Under the pieces are notes generated by a model. It was not told the origin of the DNA, searched no databases, and was given only the letters and a program-made list of their open reading frames with translations. Both the position numbers and the translations under genes were made by a program. Of a stretch of DNA of 64,000 nucleotides, positions 7,908-16,310 are shown piece after piece (position 1 is the first letter of the stretch; every line of letters begins with the position of its first letter). The DNA lies in the NCBI GenBank assembly GCA_910575695.1, contig CAJTGJ010000015.1, positions 1 through 64,000 on the forward strand. Reading direction: 5' to 3'. This DNA is from Oscillospiraceae bacterium (lineage in GTDB: Bacteria > Bacillota > Clostridia > Oscillospirales > Oscillospiraceae).

Positions 7908-8566
7908 TGCAGACACTCCTTTGAAAGATTCAGCGGTTTTAAGATCCGGACGATGCGGCCCTCCACCCGCAGGCGGTTCTGGCAGAACAGGGACACGGCC
8001 CGGGGCAGGATCACCCATTCGGCCTGCTCCATAATGCGGCGCTGGAGGTCCTCCGGGGTGTCGTGCTCCTCCACCGGCACCGCCTTTTGCAGGACGATGG
8101 GCCCGCCGTCGCACTCTTCGCTGACGAAGTGGACGGTGGCGCCGGACACCTTGACGCCGTACTCCAGGGCCTTTTCGTGGACGTGGAGCCCGTAGTACCC
8201 CGCCCCGCAGAAGGAGGGGATCAGGGCGGGGTGGACGTTCAAAATGGCGTTGGGGAACGCCCGCACCATTTCCCCGGTGAGGATCACCATGAACCCCGCC
8301 AGCACAACCAGATCAATGTTCAGTTCGTTCAGCCTGTCCACCAGGGCGATAGTCATGGCCTGATTGGAGGGGTAGTCCTTCCGGGCCACCACATAGCCGG
8401 GGATGCCCGATTTTTTTGCCCGCTCCAGGGCGTAGACCCCGGGCTTGGAGGCGATAACGGCGGCGATCTCCCCGTTGACAATTTCCCCCCGGCGCTGGGC
8501 GTCAATGAGGGCCTGTAAATTGGTGCCGCCGCCGGACACCAGCACGGCGATGCGCTTGACTTTCAT
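7904..8566 (-). CDS. purN: GAR formyltransferase
   Basis: A 220-residue phosphoribosylglycinamide formyltransferase that uses 10-formyl-THF. The N-terminus has AVLVSGGGTNLQAL; the catalytic Asn-His-Asp set is seen in AILNVHPALIPSF and EECDGGPI. Length is typical, with a slightly extended C-terminus. It overlaps purM by four bases and purO by four bases, so all three are translationally coupled. Confidence 0.96.
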   Translation of the reverse strand: MKVKRIAVLVSGGGTNLQALIDAQRRGEIVNGEIAAVIASKPGVYALERAKKSGIPGYVVARKDYPSNQAMTIALVDRLNELNIDLVVLAGFMVILTGEMVRAFPNAILNVHPALIPSFCGAGYYGLHVHEKALEYGVKVSGATVHFVSEECDGGPIVLQKAVPVEEHDTPEDLQRRIMEQAEWVILPRAVSLFCQNRLRVEGRIVRILKPLNLSKECLQ

Positions 8567-9603
8567 AACAGCTCCACGCCTCCGTCGCCGGGGGCTACCT
8601 CGCCGATAACCCGGGCGTTCTGGCCCGCGGCGTCCAGGGCGGTGACGGCTTTGACCGCGTCCTCCTTGTCCACAATGAGCACCATGCCGGTGCCCATATT
8701 GAAGGTGTTGAACATATCCCGCTCGGGAATATCCCCCTTCTGCTGGAGCAGGGAGAAGATGGGGGGAATCTGAAGGGCGGGCCTGCCGATGCGGGCGGTA
8801 AGCCCCTGGGGCAGACAGCGGGGGATGTTCTCAAAGAATCCGCCGCCGGTGATGTGGCTGACGCCGTGTATCCGGGCGGCCTGGATGGCGGCCAGCACGG
8901 GCTTGACGTAAATTTTGGTGGGAGTAAGAAGCTCCTCCCCCAGGGATTTCCCGTCCAGCTCGTCCAGGGGCCTGGACAGGTCGGTGTGCTCGATGTCGAA
9001 CACCTTGCGCACCAGGGAGAAGCCGTTGGAGTGCAGGCCGCTGGAGCTCAGGCCAATGATCACGTCCCCGGCCTTTACCTGGCTGGGATCGATCATGTTT
9101 CCCTTGTCCACGATGCCCACAGAAAAGCCCGCCAGATCATAGTCGTCCGGGTCCATGACGCCGGGGTGCTCGGCGGTCTCCCCGCCGATGAGGGCGCAGC
9201 CCGCCTGAACGCAGCCCTCCGCCACGCCGGACACAATGGAGGCCACCTTCTCCGGATCATTCCTGCCGATGGCGATATAATCCAGGAAAAACAGGGGTTT
9301 GGCACCGCAGCAGACGATGTCGTTGACGCACATGGCCACGCAGTCGATGCCGATGGTGTCATGCCGGTCCATCAGCTGGGCGATGCGGATCTTGGTGCCC
9401 ACGCCGTCGGTGCCGGAGACTAAAATGGGTTCCTTCATGCCGGCGAGATCGGGGGCGAACAGCCCGCCAAAGCCGCCGATGCCGCTGACCACGCCGGGGA
9501 TCATGGTGCGCTCCACGTGCTTTTTCATGAGCTGCACGCCCTTGTACCCGGCCTCAATATCCACGCCGGCGGCGGCGTAGGATGCGGAATGGGAATTGTT
9601 CAT
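8563..9603 (-). CDS. purM: AIR synthetase
   Basis: A 346-residue phosphoribosylformylglycinamidine cyclo-ligase, converting FGAM and ATP to AIR. Motifs are YAAAGVDIEAGYKGVQLMKK at the N-terminus, VSGTDGVGTKIR and SSSGLHSNGFSLVRK. The ATG at 9603 (MNNSHSAS) is preferred over a longer frame because a GAGG sequence precedes it and the family starts there. It lies 60 bases after purF. Confidence 0.96.
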   Translation of the reverse strand: MNNSHSASYAAAGVDIEAGYKGVQLMKKHVERTMIPGVVSGIGGFGGLFAPDLAGMKEPILVSGTDGVGTKIRIAQLMDRHDTIGIDCVAMCVNDIVCCGAKPLFFLDYIAIGRNDPEKVASIVSGVAEGCVQAGCALIGGETAEHPGVMDPDDYDLAGFSVGIVDKGNMIDPSQVKAGDVIIGLSSSGLHSNGFSLVRKVFDIEHTDLSRPLDELDGKSLGEELLTPTKIYVKPVLAAIQAARIHGVSHITGGGFFENIPRCLPQGLTARIGRPALQIPPIFSLLQQKGDIPERDMFNTFNMGTGMVLIVDKEDAVKAVTALDAAGQNARVIGEVAPGDGGVELL

Positions 9604-9663
9604 TGTGTTCCTCACTCTTTCTTTGGCTGATATGGGGGCGCATAGATATGCGCCCATGGGGGA

Positions 9664-11085
9664 TTATTCCTTACCCGTCCAGCAATAGGTGCATACCTTG
9701 TCCCGGTCGATGCCGATGGCCTCCAGCAGGCCGTCCAGGGACTGGTAGCCCAGAGAATCGAAGCCCATTTTTTCACAGATGGACTTGAGCAGGCATTGGC
9801 CCCGCTGGGTGCTGGAATCGGCGTATTCCTCCAGGTGTTCCTGTCCCTCGTCGCCCTCCAGCTCCTGGACGATGGTGCGGGCCAGCAGTTCCATGTCGGA
9901 ATTGCTCCGGGAGAAGTTCAGGTACTTACAGCCGTACATGATGGGCGGGCAGGCGGAGCGCATATGCACCTCCTCCGCCCCCGCGCCGTACAGGAAGTCC
10001 ACCGTCTCCCGGAGCTGGGTGCCCCGGACAATGGAATCGTCCACAAACAGCAGCTTTTTGCCCTGGATCAGCTCAGGGACCGGGATCTGCTTCATTTTCG
10101 CCACCTGATTGCGCACATCCTGGCTGGCGGGCATGAAGGACCGGGGCCAGGTGGGGGTGTACTTCACGAAGGGCCGGGCAAAGGGCTTGCCGCTGCGGTT
10201 GGCGTAGCCGATGGCGTGGGGTACGCCGGAATCGGGTACCCCCGCCACATAGTCCACCTTGGGCAGCTGGCCCCGGGCCACCTCGTCCCGGGCCATGATC
10301 TCACCGTTGCGGCAACGCATGACCTCCACGTTCTGCCCCTCATAGTTGGAGTTGGGATAGCCGTAGTATGTCCACAAAAAGGCGCAGATGCGCATTTTGT
10401 CCCCGGCGGGGGAGAGGGTCTCCCAGCCCTCGGGGGTGACGCGGACGATCTCGCCGGGGCCCAGCTCGTAGGCGTTGTCATAGCCCAGCTTGGTGCAGGC
10501 GAAGGATTCAAAGGACACGCAGCAGCCCTCGTCATTTCTGCCGATGAGCACCGGCAGGCGGCCCAGCTTGTCCCGTGCGGCCACGATGCCCTCCGGGGTG
10601 AGGATGAGTATGGTGGAGGAGCCGTCAATGACCTGCTGGGCATACTGGATGCCCTCCACCAGGGAATCCTTCTGGTTGATCAGCGCGGCGGTGAGCTCCG
10701 AGGCGTTGACCTTGCCGGAGCTCATGGCCATAAACTGCCGGGTGTGTCCGTTGAAATAGCCGTCCACCAGCTCCTCGGCGTTGTTGATGATGCCCACGGT
10801 GGAGATGGCGTACACCCCCAGATGGGAGCGTACCAACAGGGGCTGGGGATCAGTGTCGCTGATACAGCCGATGCCGGAGGCACCGTGGAATTTTTCCAGA
10901 TCCTTCTCAAACTTGGTGCGGAAGGGGGTGTTCTCAATGGAGTGGATCTGCCGCTGGAAGCCGTCCTGCTGGTCATAGATGATCATGCCGCCCCGGCGGG
11001 TGCCCAGGTGGGAGTGGTAGTCCACACCGAAAAAGATATCAAGAGTGACGTCGCGCTTGGAGATCGCGCCAAAAAAACCGCCCAT
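9664..11085 (-). CDS. purF: PurF-like amidophosphoribosyltransferase lacking nucleophile Cys
   Basis: A 473-residue protein with the PurF layout. The C-terminal phosphoribosyltransferase half is well conserved, including the PRPP loop KLLFVDDSIVRGTQL and PDSGVPHAIGYA. The N-terminal Ntn half begins MGGFFGAISKRD, so the universal Cys that follows the initiator Met is Gly. The usual HRGQESAGI block reads GTRRGGMII. GGAGG sits at proper spacing before the ATG at 11085, so no missed upstream start hides a Cys. A protein like this could use free ammonia or another amine donor, or the enzyme may work with a partner glutaminase. It is in the purine operon between purC and purM. Confidence 0.88.
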   Translation of the reverse strand: MGGFFGAISKRDVTLDIFFGVDYHSHLGTRRGGMIIYDQQDGFQRQIHSIENTPFRTKFEKDLEKFHGASGIGCISDTDPQPLLVRSHLGVYAISTVGIINNAEELVDGYFNGHTRQFMAMSSGKVNASELTAALINQKDSLVEGIQYAQQVIDGSSTILILTPEGIVAARDKLGRLPVLIGRNDEGCCVSFESFACTKLGYDNAYELGPGEIVRVTPEGWETLSPAGDKMRICAFLWTYYGYPNSNYEGQNVEVMRCRNGEIMARDEVARGQLPKVDYVAGVPDSGVPHAIGYANRSGKPFARPFVKYTPTWPRSFMPASQDVRNQVAKMKQIPVPELIQGKKLLFVDDSIVRGTQLRETVDFLYGAGAEEVHMRSACPPIMYGCKYLNFSRSNSDMELLARTIVQELEGDEGQEHLEEYADSSTQRGQCLLKSICEKMGFDSLGYQSLDGLLEAIGIDRDKVCTYCWTGKE

Positions 11086-11100
11086 GTGTCCGCCTCCCGG

Positions 11101-11811
11101 TCACTTGCCCATGAGGCGGCGGCTCATCTCCTGATAAGCGCCTTCCACGTTGCCCAGATCCCGGCGGAAGCGGTCCTTGTCCAGCTTCTCGCCGGTCTTG
11201 GAATCCCAGAAACGGCAGGTGTCCGGGCTGATCTCATCAGCCAGCACAATGGCGCCGTCAGCGGTTTTGCCGAATTCCAGCTTGAAGTCCACCAGGGTGA
11301 CGCCGCACTCCGCCAGCGTCTGCTTCAGGAAGTCGTTGACCTGGAACGCGTACTTCTTGATCTGCTCGATCTCCTCCCAGGAAGCAAGCTTCAGCGCCAC
11401 GGCGTGGTGGTCGTTGATGAGGGGGTCGTGGAGGTCGTCGTTTTTGTAGGAGAACTCCACCGTGGGGGCGTCGAACACGATGCCCTCATCCACGCCGTAC
11501 CGCTTGGCGAAGGAACCGGCGGAAATGTTCCGGATAATGACCTCCAGGGGGACGATGTCCACCTTTTTCACCACGGTCTCCCGTTCGCTCAGTTCCTCCA
11601 CGAAGTGGGTGGGGACGCCCGCCTTCTCCAGCTGCTGCATGAGGAAGTTGGTCATCTGGTTGTTGATGGCCCCCTTGCCGGTGATGGTGCCCTTCTTCTG
11701 GCCGTCAAAGGCGGTGGCGTCGTCCTTGTAGGACACGATGACCAGATTGGGGTCCTCGGTGGAAAATACCTTTTTGGCCTTGCCCTCGTAAAGCTGCTCT
11801 TTCTTCTCCAT
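11101..11811 (-). CDS. purC: SAICAR synthetase
   Basis: A 236-residue phosphoribosylaminoimidazole-succinocarboxamide synthase that joins aspartate to CAIR. The N-terminus [18 protein letters not shown] is the family signature, followed by [32 protein letters not shown], and [10 protein letters not shown] and [14 protein letters not shown] near the end. Full length. It is preceded by GGAAAGG and lies 36 bases after the Im-like gene. Confidence 0.97.
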   Translation of the reverse strand: MEKKEQLYEGKAKKVFSTEDPNLVIVSYKDDATAFDGQKKGTITGKGAINNQMTNFLMQQLEKAGVPTHFVEELSERETVVKKVDIVPLEVIIRNISAGSFAKRYGVDEGIVFDAPTVEFSYKNDDLHDPLINDHHAVALKLASWEEIEQIKKYAFQVNDFLKQTLAECGVTLVDFKLEFGKTADGAIVLADEISPDTCRFWDSKTGEKLDKDRFRRDLGNVEGAYQEMSRRLMGK

Positions 11812-11847
11812 GATAAAATCAACCTTTCCTTAATCGTAGTATGTTTG

Positions 11848-12096
11848 TCAAATTCCCTTCATCGCCATATCGACGATCTCCTCAACGGTGGGCTCCCGGT
11901 CCTTGGGATACCCCTCCACCAGCTCGGGGTAATAGATCAGGTCGCTTCCGCCGGGATGCCTGATGCTTTGCTTAAATTTGACCACCAGGGCGGTGTGCTC
12001 TTCCTCTGTCAAATACTTTCCTGTCTTTTTATCAAAGACGGTCTGTATGGTTTCGACCAGCTCGATAAGCTCCTCCCTGGACAATTCCTGAGACAT
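11848..12096 (-). CDS. colicin-E/pyocin-type immunity protein homolog
   Basis: An 82-residue acidic protein. The centre [13 protein letters not shown] matches the HPxGxDLIYYP block of the DNase-colicin immunity family (Im2/Im7/Im9), whose two tyrosines contact the toxin. The C-terminus [13 protein letters not shown] matches the last helix, and [12 protein letters not shown] the first. It lies between purE (16-base gap) and purC (36 bases) in the purine operon. No colicin-type nuclease is encoded nearby, so it would be an orphan immunity gene. The family call is by motif; the biological role is inference. Confidence 0.8.
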   Translation of the reverse strand: MSQELSREELIELVETIQTVFDKKTGKYLTEEEHTALVVKFKQSIRHPGGSDLIYYPELVEGYPKDREPTVEEIVDMAMKGI

Positions 12097-12112
12097 TGGC
12101 CCCGCCCCCTTC

Positions 12113-12607
12113 TCAGCCGTTCAGCTCCGCCTGGAGCTTGGCTTCCTTCTCCGCGATCTGCCCGGCCATCGCCTCCCGGGCGGCGTCCAGCTTGGCGGCC
12201 AGCCCATCATCGGCCACGGCCAGAATCTGCGCGGCCAGCACGGCGGCGTTCTTGGCCCCGTTGATGGCCACGGTGGCCACGGGGATGCCGCTGGGCATCT
12301 GCACGGTGGCCAGCAGGGCGTCCAATCCGTCCATGGCCCCGCCCTTCATGGGTATGCCGATGACGGGCAGGGTGGAGTTCCCGGCAAACGCCCCGGCCAG
12401 GTGCGCCGCCATTCCCGCCGCGCAGATCAGCACGCCGAAGCCGTTCTTCCTGGCGTTTTGGGCGAAGTCCGCGGCGGCGGCGGGTGTGCGGTGGGCGCTG
12501 AGAATGTGAGCTTCATAGGGGATGCCGAACTCCTCAAGCTGGGAGCAGGCCCCCTTGACCACCGGCCAGTCGGAATCGGAGCCCATGATAACTGCAACTT
12601 TTTTCAT
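12113..12607 (-). CDS. purE: N5-CAIR mutase / AIR carboxylase subunit
   Basis: A 164-residue PurE with [17 protein letters not shown] at the N-terminus and [17 protein letters not shown] (conserved His) and [12 protein letters not shown] in the core. It makes CAIR from N5-CAIR, or directly from AIR. No purK is in the window. The ATG at 12607 has GGAGG upstream; longer frames run into the leader. It is the first gene of the operon and is preceded by an attenuator-like hairpin. Confidence 0.96.
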   Translation of the reverse strand: MKKVAVIMGSDSDWPVVKGACSQLEEFGIPYEAHILSAHRTPAAAADFAQNARKNGFGVLICAAGMAAHLAGAFAGNSTLPVIGIPMKGGAMDGLDALLATVQMPSGIPVATVAINGAKNAAVLAAQILAVADDGLAAKLDAAREAMAGQIAEKEAKLQAELNG

Positions 12608-12632
12608 CCGTAGATCCTCCTTCAGGGAAATA

Positions 12633-12668
12633 AAAACAGGCCGTCCGCAGGTTCGGACAGCCCGTTTT
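12633..12668 (-). terminator. attenuator-like terminator before purE
   Basis: On the minus strand a 15-bp stem (12668-12654 with 12647-12633, including two G-U pairs) is followed by a TTTTTATTT tract and ends about 25 bases before purE. Its place between the operon promoter and the first gene suggests control by attenuation or a riboswitch. Confidence 0.65.
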
Positions 12669-12775
12669 ATGTTACGTTCAGAATTTGGACGCAATGACGC
12701 CGTGGAGACGGAAACCCGAATGGACACGGAGGGAACGTATCACGGCAGACACCTCATTTCCAAGATGTTATCTTC
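12669..12775 (-). other. purE 5' leader, possible aptamer
   Basis: About 105 bases of leader between the putative transcription start and the attenuator stem. It contains complementary CCGTG/CACGG arms (about 12729 and 12704) and a short GTG-started frame (VIRSLRVHSGFRLHG...). It does not match the purine, PRPP, ZTP or THF riboswitch consensus as I remember them, so the class is left open. Confidence 0.35.
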
Positions 12776-12804
12776 ATTTTAGCTAAGAAAAAGGGAGAAA
12801 TCAA
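12776..12804 (-). promoter_or_regulatory. purine operon promoter
   Basis: On the minus strand: -35 TTGATT (12804-12799), 17-base spacer, -10 TAAAAT (12781-12776). It is about 170 bases upstream of purE and the only good promoter in the gap. Confidence 0.7.
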
Positions 12805-12873
12805 GGGGCTTTTTTATTTTCGTAGGCTTATACAATCCGCAGTTCCGGGAACGGGCTGTCCATGGCTAAAATT

Positions 12874-13956
12874 TCAAAACAGCCCGGTGGCCTGGAAAAT
12901 GGAGGCCACCTGATCCGCCCGGTTTGCCCAGGAGGAGTGCTGGGCAAACGCCCTGCGCTGGCTGCTGAACCGGGCGTCCTCCTCCAGCGCCTCCCGGCAG
13001 GCCCGGAGGAAGCCCTCCCCGTCGTAGGAGGAATGGATCAGCTGGGGGAAGGGGTCTGGGACGCTGGGGTCGGCCACGGTGACCACCGGCTTTCCGGCGG
13101 CGAAGTATTCGTAGATGGTAGGCGGGACCACATCGCTGCCCTGGCGGTCCATGCGGAACAGATCGAACAGCACGTCGCACCGGGCCAGATAATCGGGCAG
13201 ATCCAGGGAGTTGACTGCCCCGGTGAGCACGATGTTGTCCTGGTCCTTCAGCGTCTGGATCGCCTGACGGGTGGCGGAGCCCATGAGCACAAAGGTCCAT
13301 TCCGGCCTTTGCCGGGCGGCGTGGAGCAGGGGCTTCAGGTCCACCTTGCCGGTGACGGCACCCACCCGCCCCAGGATCAGCTTTCCGGGGAGGCCGCTCA
13401 TCACGGAGGGGACAGCGGACTGCTCCTGCTGGATGAACAGAAGGGGGTTGACCCCGTTGGGAAGCAGGGCGATGTTATCGCTGCAGGGGGAGAGCCGCTT
13501 GATCAGCCCCTTGGAGGCGGCGAACACCACCTCGGCGTGGCAGGTCAGATCGCTTTCCATGTCCAGGAACGCCTCGTCCCAGAAGCGGTGGCAGTCGTAG
13601 ATCACCCCCCGGTAGGCCAGCCTGTCCAGAAAATGGGCGTGGGTGGGGGCGGTACACCACAGCACAGGCTCCCGGAAATGGTGCTTGCGCATGGTCTGCT
13701 GGATGAAATTGGTGGTCTTGTCCAGCCTCCGGCGGGCGAATACGGACTGCTCCCCGGGGCCGGGCAGGGGGGCGGGCAGGGTGTACACCGTGATGTGGGA
13801 GCGCACCCGCCGGCCCTGCTTTGGGGTGGGGGCGCCCTTGGAGGGCGCGGGCTCGAAAAAGAGGATCTGCGCGTCGGCCATCCGGGCCAGGAGCTGCTGG
13901 GCGCGGGCGCCCCTGGCCCGCCAGGGAGCGTAGGACAGGCAGAGGATCTGCTTCAT
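12874..13956 (-). CDS. glycosyltransferase, TuaH-like
   Basis: A 360-residue GT-B fold glycosyltransferase. The N-terminal half has MKQILCLSYAPWRARGARAQ and RGVIYDCHRFWDE; the C-terminal half has KLILGRVGAVTGKVDLKPL, TFVLMGSA and the nucleotide-sugar region VPPTIYEYFAAGKPVVTV. It resembles TuaH-type enzymes of surface glycan synthesis. It overlaps the upstream GT-CsaB fusion gene by four bases (ATGA), so the two form a coupled pair, probably building a pyruvylated cell-wall polymer. The sugar specificity cannot be read from the sequence. Confidence 0.82.
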   Translation of the reverse strand: MKQILCLSYAPWRARGARAQQLLARMADAQILFFEPAPSKGAPTPKQGRRVRSHITVYTLPAPLPGPGEQSVFARRRLDKTTNFIQQTMRKHHFREPVLWCTAPTHAHFLDRLAYRGVIYDCHRFWDEAFLDMESDLTCHAEVVFAASKGLIKRLSPCSDNIALLPNGVNPLLFIQQEQSAVPSVMSGLPGKLILGRVGAVTGKVDLKPLLHAARQRPEWTFVLMGSATRQAIQTLKDQDNIVLTGAVNSLDLPDYLARCDVLFDLFRMDRQGSDVVPPTIYEYFAAGKPVVTVADPSVPDPFPQLIHSSYDGEGFLRACREALEEDARFSSQRRAFAQHSSWANRADQVASIFQATGLF

Positions 13957-16199
13957 AGAGCATTCCCTTCGTCTTCGGAAAGCAGCTGGGCGGCGAGCTG
14001 GCGGTTGATTTGCTCCAGCTGGATGAGCCGGGCGGTTTTGGCCTCCAGAAGGGCACGGTCATGTCCCCGGGCATCGGCGGCGTCCAGCAGTTTACACAGG
14101 CCGTCTGCGGTGAGCTGGTCCAGATGGACGTACAAATCCTGCTCCATGCAGTCCAGAAAGGCGCTGACCTTGGGATCGTACACCACGCCCACCAGGGGCA
14201 CCCCCCGGGCGGCGGCGAAGATCAGCGCGTGGAGGCGCATGGACAGGGCCACATCCATCCGGGCGGACAGGGCGATGGCCAGCTCGGAGCTGGCGCAGGG
14301 GGGGAGGATGACGGCAGGGGCCTTTTTCAGCAGAGCGGACACCTGCTGGGCGGCGGCGGCGTCCTGACGGCTCTCGATGGGGATGAACACCGGATGCAGG
14401 CCGAGGGTTTCGTAGGCGTAGTCGATGGCCTGGGCAAAGATGGACAGCTTGTCCTCGAAGCTGGGCCAGGGGCGGACGGTGATGCCTAAATAACGCTCGT
14501 CCTCGTTGGGATGCAGTCCGGCCTGTTCCAAAATGGCCTCCGCCTCCTCCGTCGGGGCGGGGGGCAGCGAGACGGCGGGATCCGCCGCCAGCACGATGCG
14601 GGGCCGGGTGACGCCCAGGTCCTCCAGTTCCTGCCGGGATGCCTGGTCCCGCAGGGTGATAAGGTCCACGTTTTTGTTGATGGAGGCTCCGGTCCGCTTC
14701 CGGTTGCCGGGGTCCTGGATGGGGCCGATGCCGCATCCGTACATCATCACTTTGCACCCCGCCCACCTGGCGGCGGCCAGGGTGAACAGGTAGAACCACA
14801 GAGAGCGGTGGCTGGTGACGTCCTGGATCAGGGAGCCGCCGCCGTTGGCATACAATCTGCACTTGCGCATACGATGGCAGAATGCGGGTGCGTTAAAGGT
14901 GTAAATGGCTCCCACCTGGCAGGACTGCCGGGTTTCCCTTGGCTTCCGGGTCATCACCCACAGGGGCATATCCGGGTCGATGGAGCGGAACTCGGCCAGC
15001 ATGGCCTTGAGCACCGCTTCATCCCCGGCGTTGTTCTGGCCGTAGGCCCCGCACAGGATGACGCCGTCCCGCTTCCGGCCCCTCCGGGCCTCCCGGCGGA
15101 GCATGGATTCATAGATGTCGAGCTGGCGGCGGACGGTGGTCTCGATGGAATATTCCGCCCGGCCCTTCTCCAGCAGACGGTCCCCCAGGCGGCGGCGCAG
15201 GGCCGGGTCAGCGGCCAGCTCCGCCAGATACCGCCCCAGGGTCTGGTGGTCCTTGGGCTGGAACAGAAAGCCGGTGATATTGTGCTGGATCAGGGAGGGC
15301 ACGCCTCCCACCTTGGTGGCCACGGTGGGCAGGGCAAACCGGGCCCCTTCGGGCAAGGAATAGGGGAAGCCCTCAGACAGGGAGGTAAGGGTGTTGATGT
15401 CGATGGCGTGGTAGAAGCTGTCGGTGTCGGATACCCATCCGGCGAAGCACACAGCGTCTGACACCTCCAGCTCCTGGGCCAGCTGGCGGAGCATGGGACC
15501 CTCCTCGCCCTCTCCGGCAATGATGAGGCGCAGCTGGGGCTGTTCCCCGTGGGCCAGGGCGAAGCCCCGCAGCAGGGTGCTCATATCCTTCACCGGGTTC
15601 AAGCGGGCGGCGATGCCCACAATCACCGCGTTTTCCGGCCAGTCCAGCCCCAGGGAGGCCAGATATTCCCCTCGGGTGAGCCGGGAAGACGGGTTTGAGA
15701 AATCCAGGCCGTTGCGGATCTCGAACACCGCCTGGGGGTCGTAGCCCCGGCCGATGAGCAGTTCCACCATGGGCTGGGATACGCCGATGTGGTAGGGGAT
15801 GCGCTTCAGCGCCCAGCGGTTCAGGGTGCCGAAGGTGAGGGCGGACAGGGGACGGCCCATGTAGTCGATCTTGGGGTCGCTGTGGACGGTGGTGACCAGG
15901 GGCAGGCCGGTGGAGCGCTTGAGGAGCGCCCCCATCAGGTTGCCCCGGGCGCCGTGACAGTGGATGATGTCATAGCCCTCCTGGCGGATTCTGGCCCGGA
16001 GGGCCTTGAGGACCGACGGGGGACTGCCGGACAGCACGTCGGTTTTGATGCCCAGCGCCCGGGCCTCCTGGGTGAAGGGCCCGTCGGTGAAGCACACCAT
16101 ATCCGCCTGTATGTGTTTGTTCAGCCCCTGCAGAAGGGTGTGGACATGGGTTTTGGCCCCGCCGGTGTCCCCGCCGCTGATCAGATGAATGACTTTCAT
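13953..16199 (-). CDS. GT4 glycosyltransferase fused to CsaB pyruvyltransferase
   Basis: A 748-residue fusion. Residues 1 to about 375 are a GT4 glycosyltransferase (HLISGGDTGGAKTHVHTLLQ; GIAARLNPVKDMSTLL; SLSEGFPYSLPEGARFALPT). After a basic linker (RREARRGRKRDG), the rest is a CsaB/polysaccharide pyruvyltransferase (GAYGQNNAGDEAVLKAML; ANGGGSLIQD; SMRLHALIFAAARGVPLVG). CsaB adds pyruvate to wall polymers and thereby anchors S-layer-homology proteins. The ATG at 16199 has GGAGG. A much longer upstream frame is the antisense shadow of the PAP2 gene. One polypeptide thus probably carries both glycosyl transfer and pyruvylation. Confidence 0.88.
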   Translation of the reverse strand: MKVIHLISGGDTGGAKTHVHTLLQGLNKHIQADMVCFTDGPFTQEARALGIKTDVLSGSPPSVLKALRARIRQEGYDIIHCHGARGNLMGALLKRSTGLPLVTTVHSDPKIDYMGRPLSALTFGTLNRWALKRIPYHIGVSQPMVELLIGRGYDPQAVFEIRNGLDFSNPSSRLTRGEYLASLGLDWPENAVIVGIAARLNPVKDMSTLLRGFALAHGEQPQLRLIIAGEGEEGPMLRQLAQELEVSDAVCFAGWVSDTDSFYHAIDINTLTSLSEGFPYSLPEGARFALPTVATKVGGVPSLIQHNITGFLFQPKDHQTLGRYLAELAADPALRRRLGDRLLEKGRAEYSIETTVRRQLDIYESMLRREARRGRKRDGVILCGAYGQNNAGDEAVLKAMLAEFRSIDPDMPLWVMTRKPRETRQSCQVGAIYTFNAPAFCHRMRKCRLYANGGGSLIQDVTSHRSLWFYLFTLAAARWAGCKVMMYGCGIGPIQDPGNRKRTGASINKNVDLITLRDQASRQELEDLGVTRPRIVLAADPAVSLPPAPTEEAEAILEQAGLHPNEDERYLGITVRPWPSFEDKLSIFAQAIDYAYETLGLHPVFIPIESRQDAAAAQQVSALLKKAPAVILPPCASSELAIALSARMDVALSMRLHALIFAAARGVPLVGVVYDPKVSAFLDCMEQDLYVHLDQLTADGLCKLLDAADARGHDRALLEAKTARLIQLEQINRQLAAQLLSEDEGNAL

Positions 16200-16263
16200 A
16201 TTTGACCTCCAAAAGGCTTGCCTTACGGCAGTAAATGGGTTAGAATCAGAAGTGGTAAATTTT

Positions 16264-16292
16264 ATTATACATTGCTTTGGCGGCACGGTCAA
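16264..16292 (-). promoter_or_regulatory. promoter of the GT-CsaB pair
   Basis: On the minus strand: -35 TTGACC (16292-16287), 17-base spacer, -10 TATAAT (16269-16264), about 65 bases upstream of the fusion gene. It lies in the 111-base divergent gap. For the opposite strand a weaker pair TTGCCT (16218) and TAGAAT (16241), 17 bases apart, could serve the PAP2 gene. Confidence 0.7.
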
Positions 16293-16310
16293 GGCAGGGG
16301 AGGGACAGGA

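Noticed and set aside
9796..12264. 822-codon plus-strand frame opposite purF and purC
   Set aside because: Antisense artefact of GC-rich codons; spans three real minus-strand genes.
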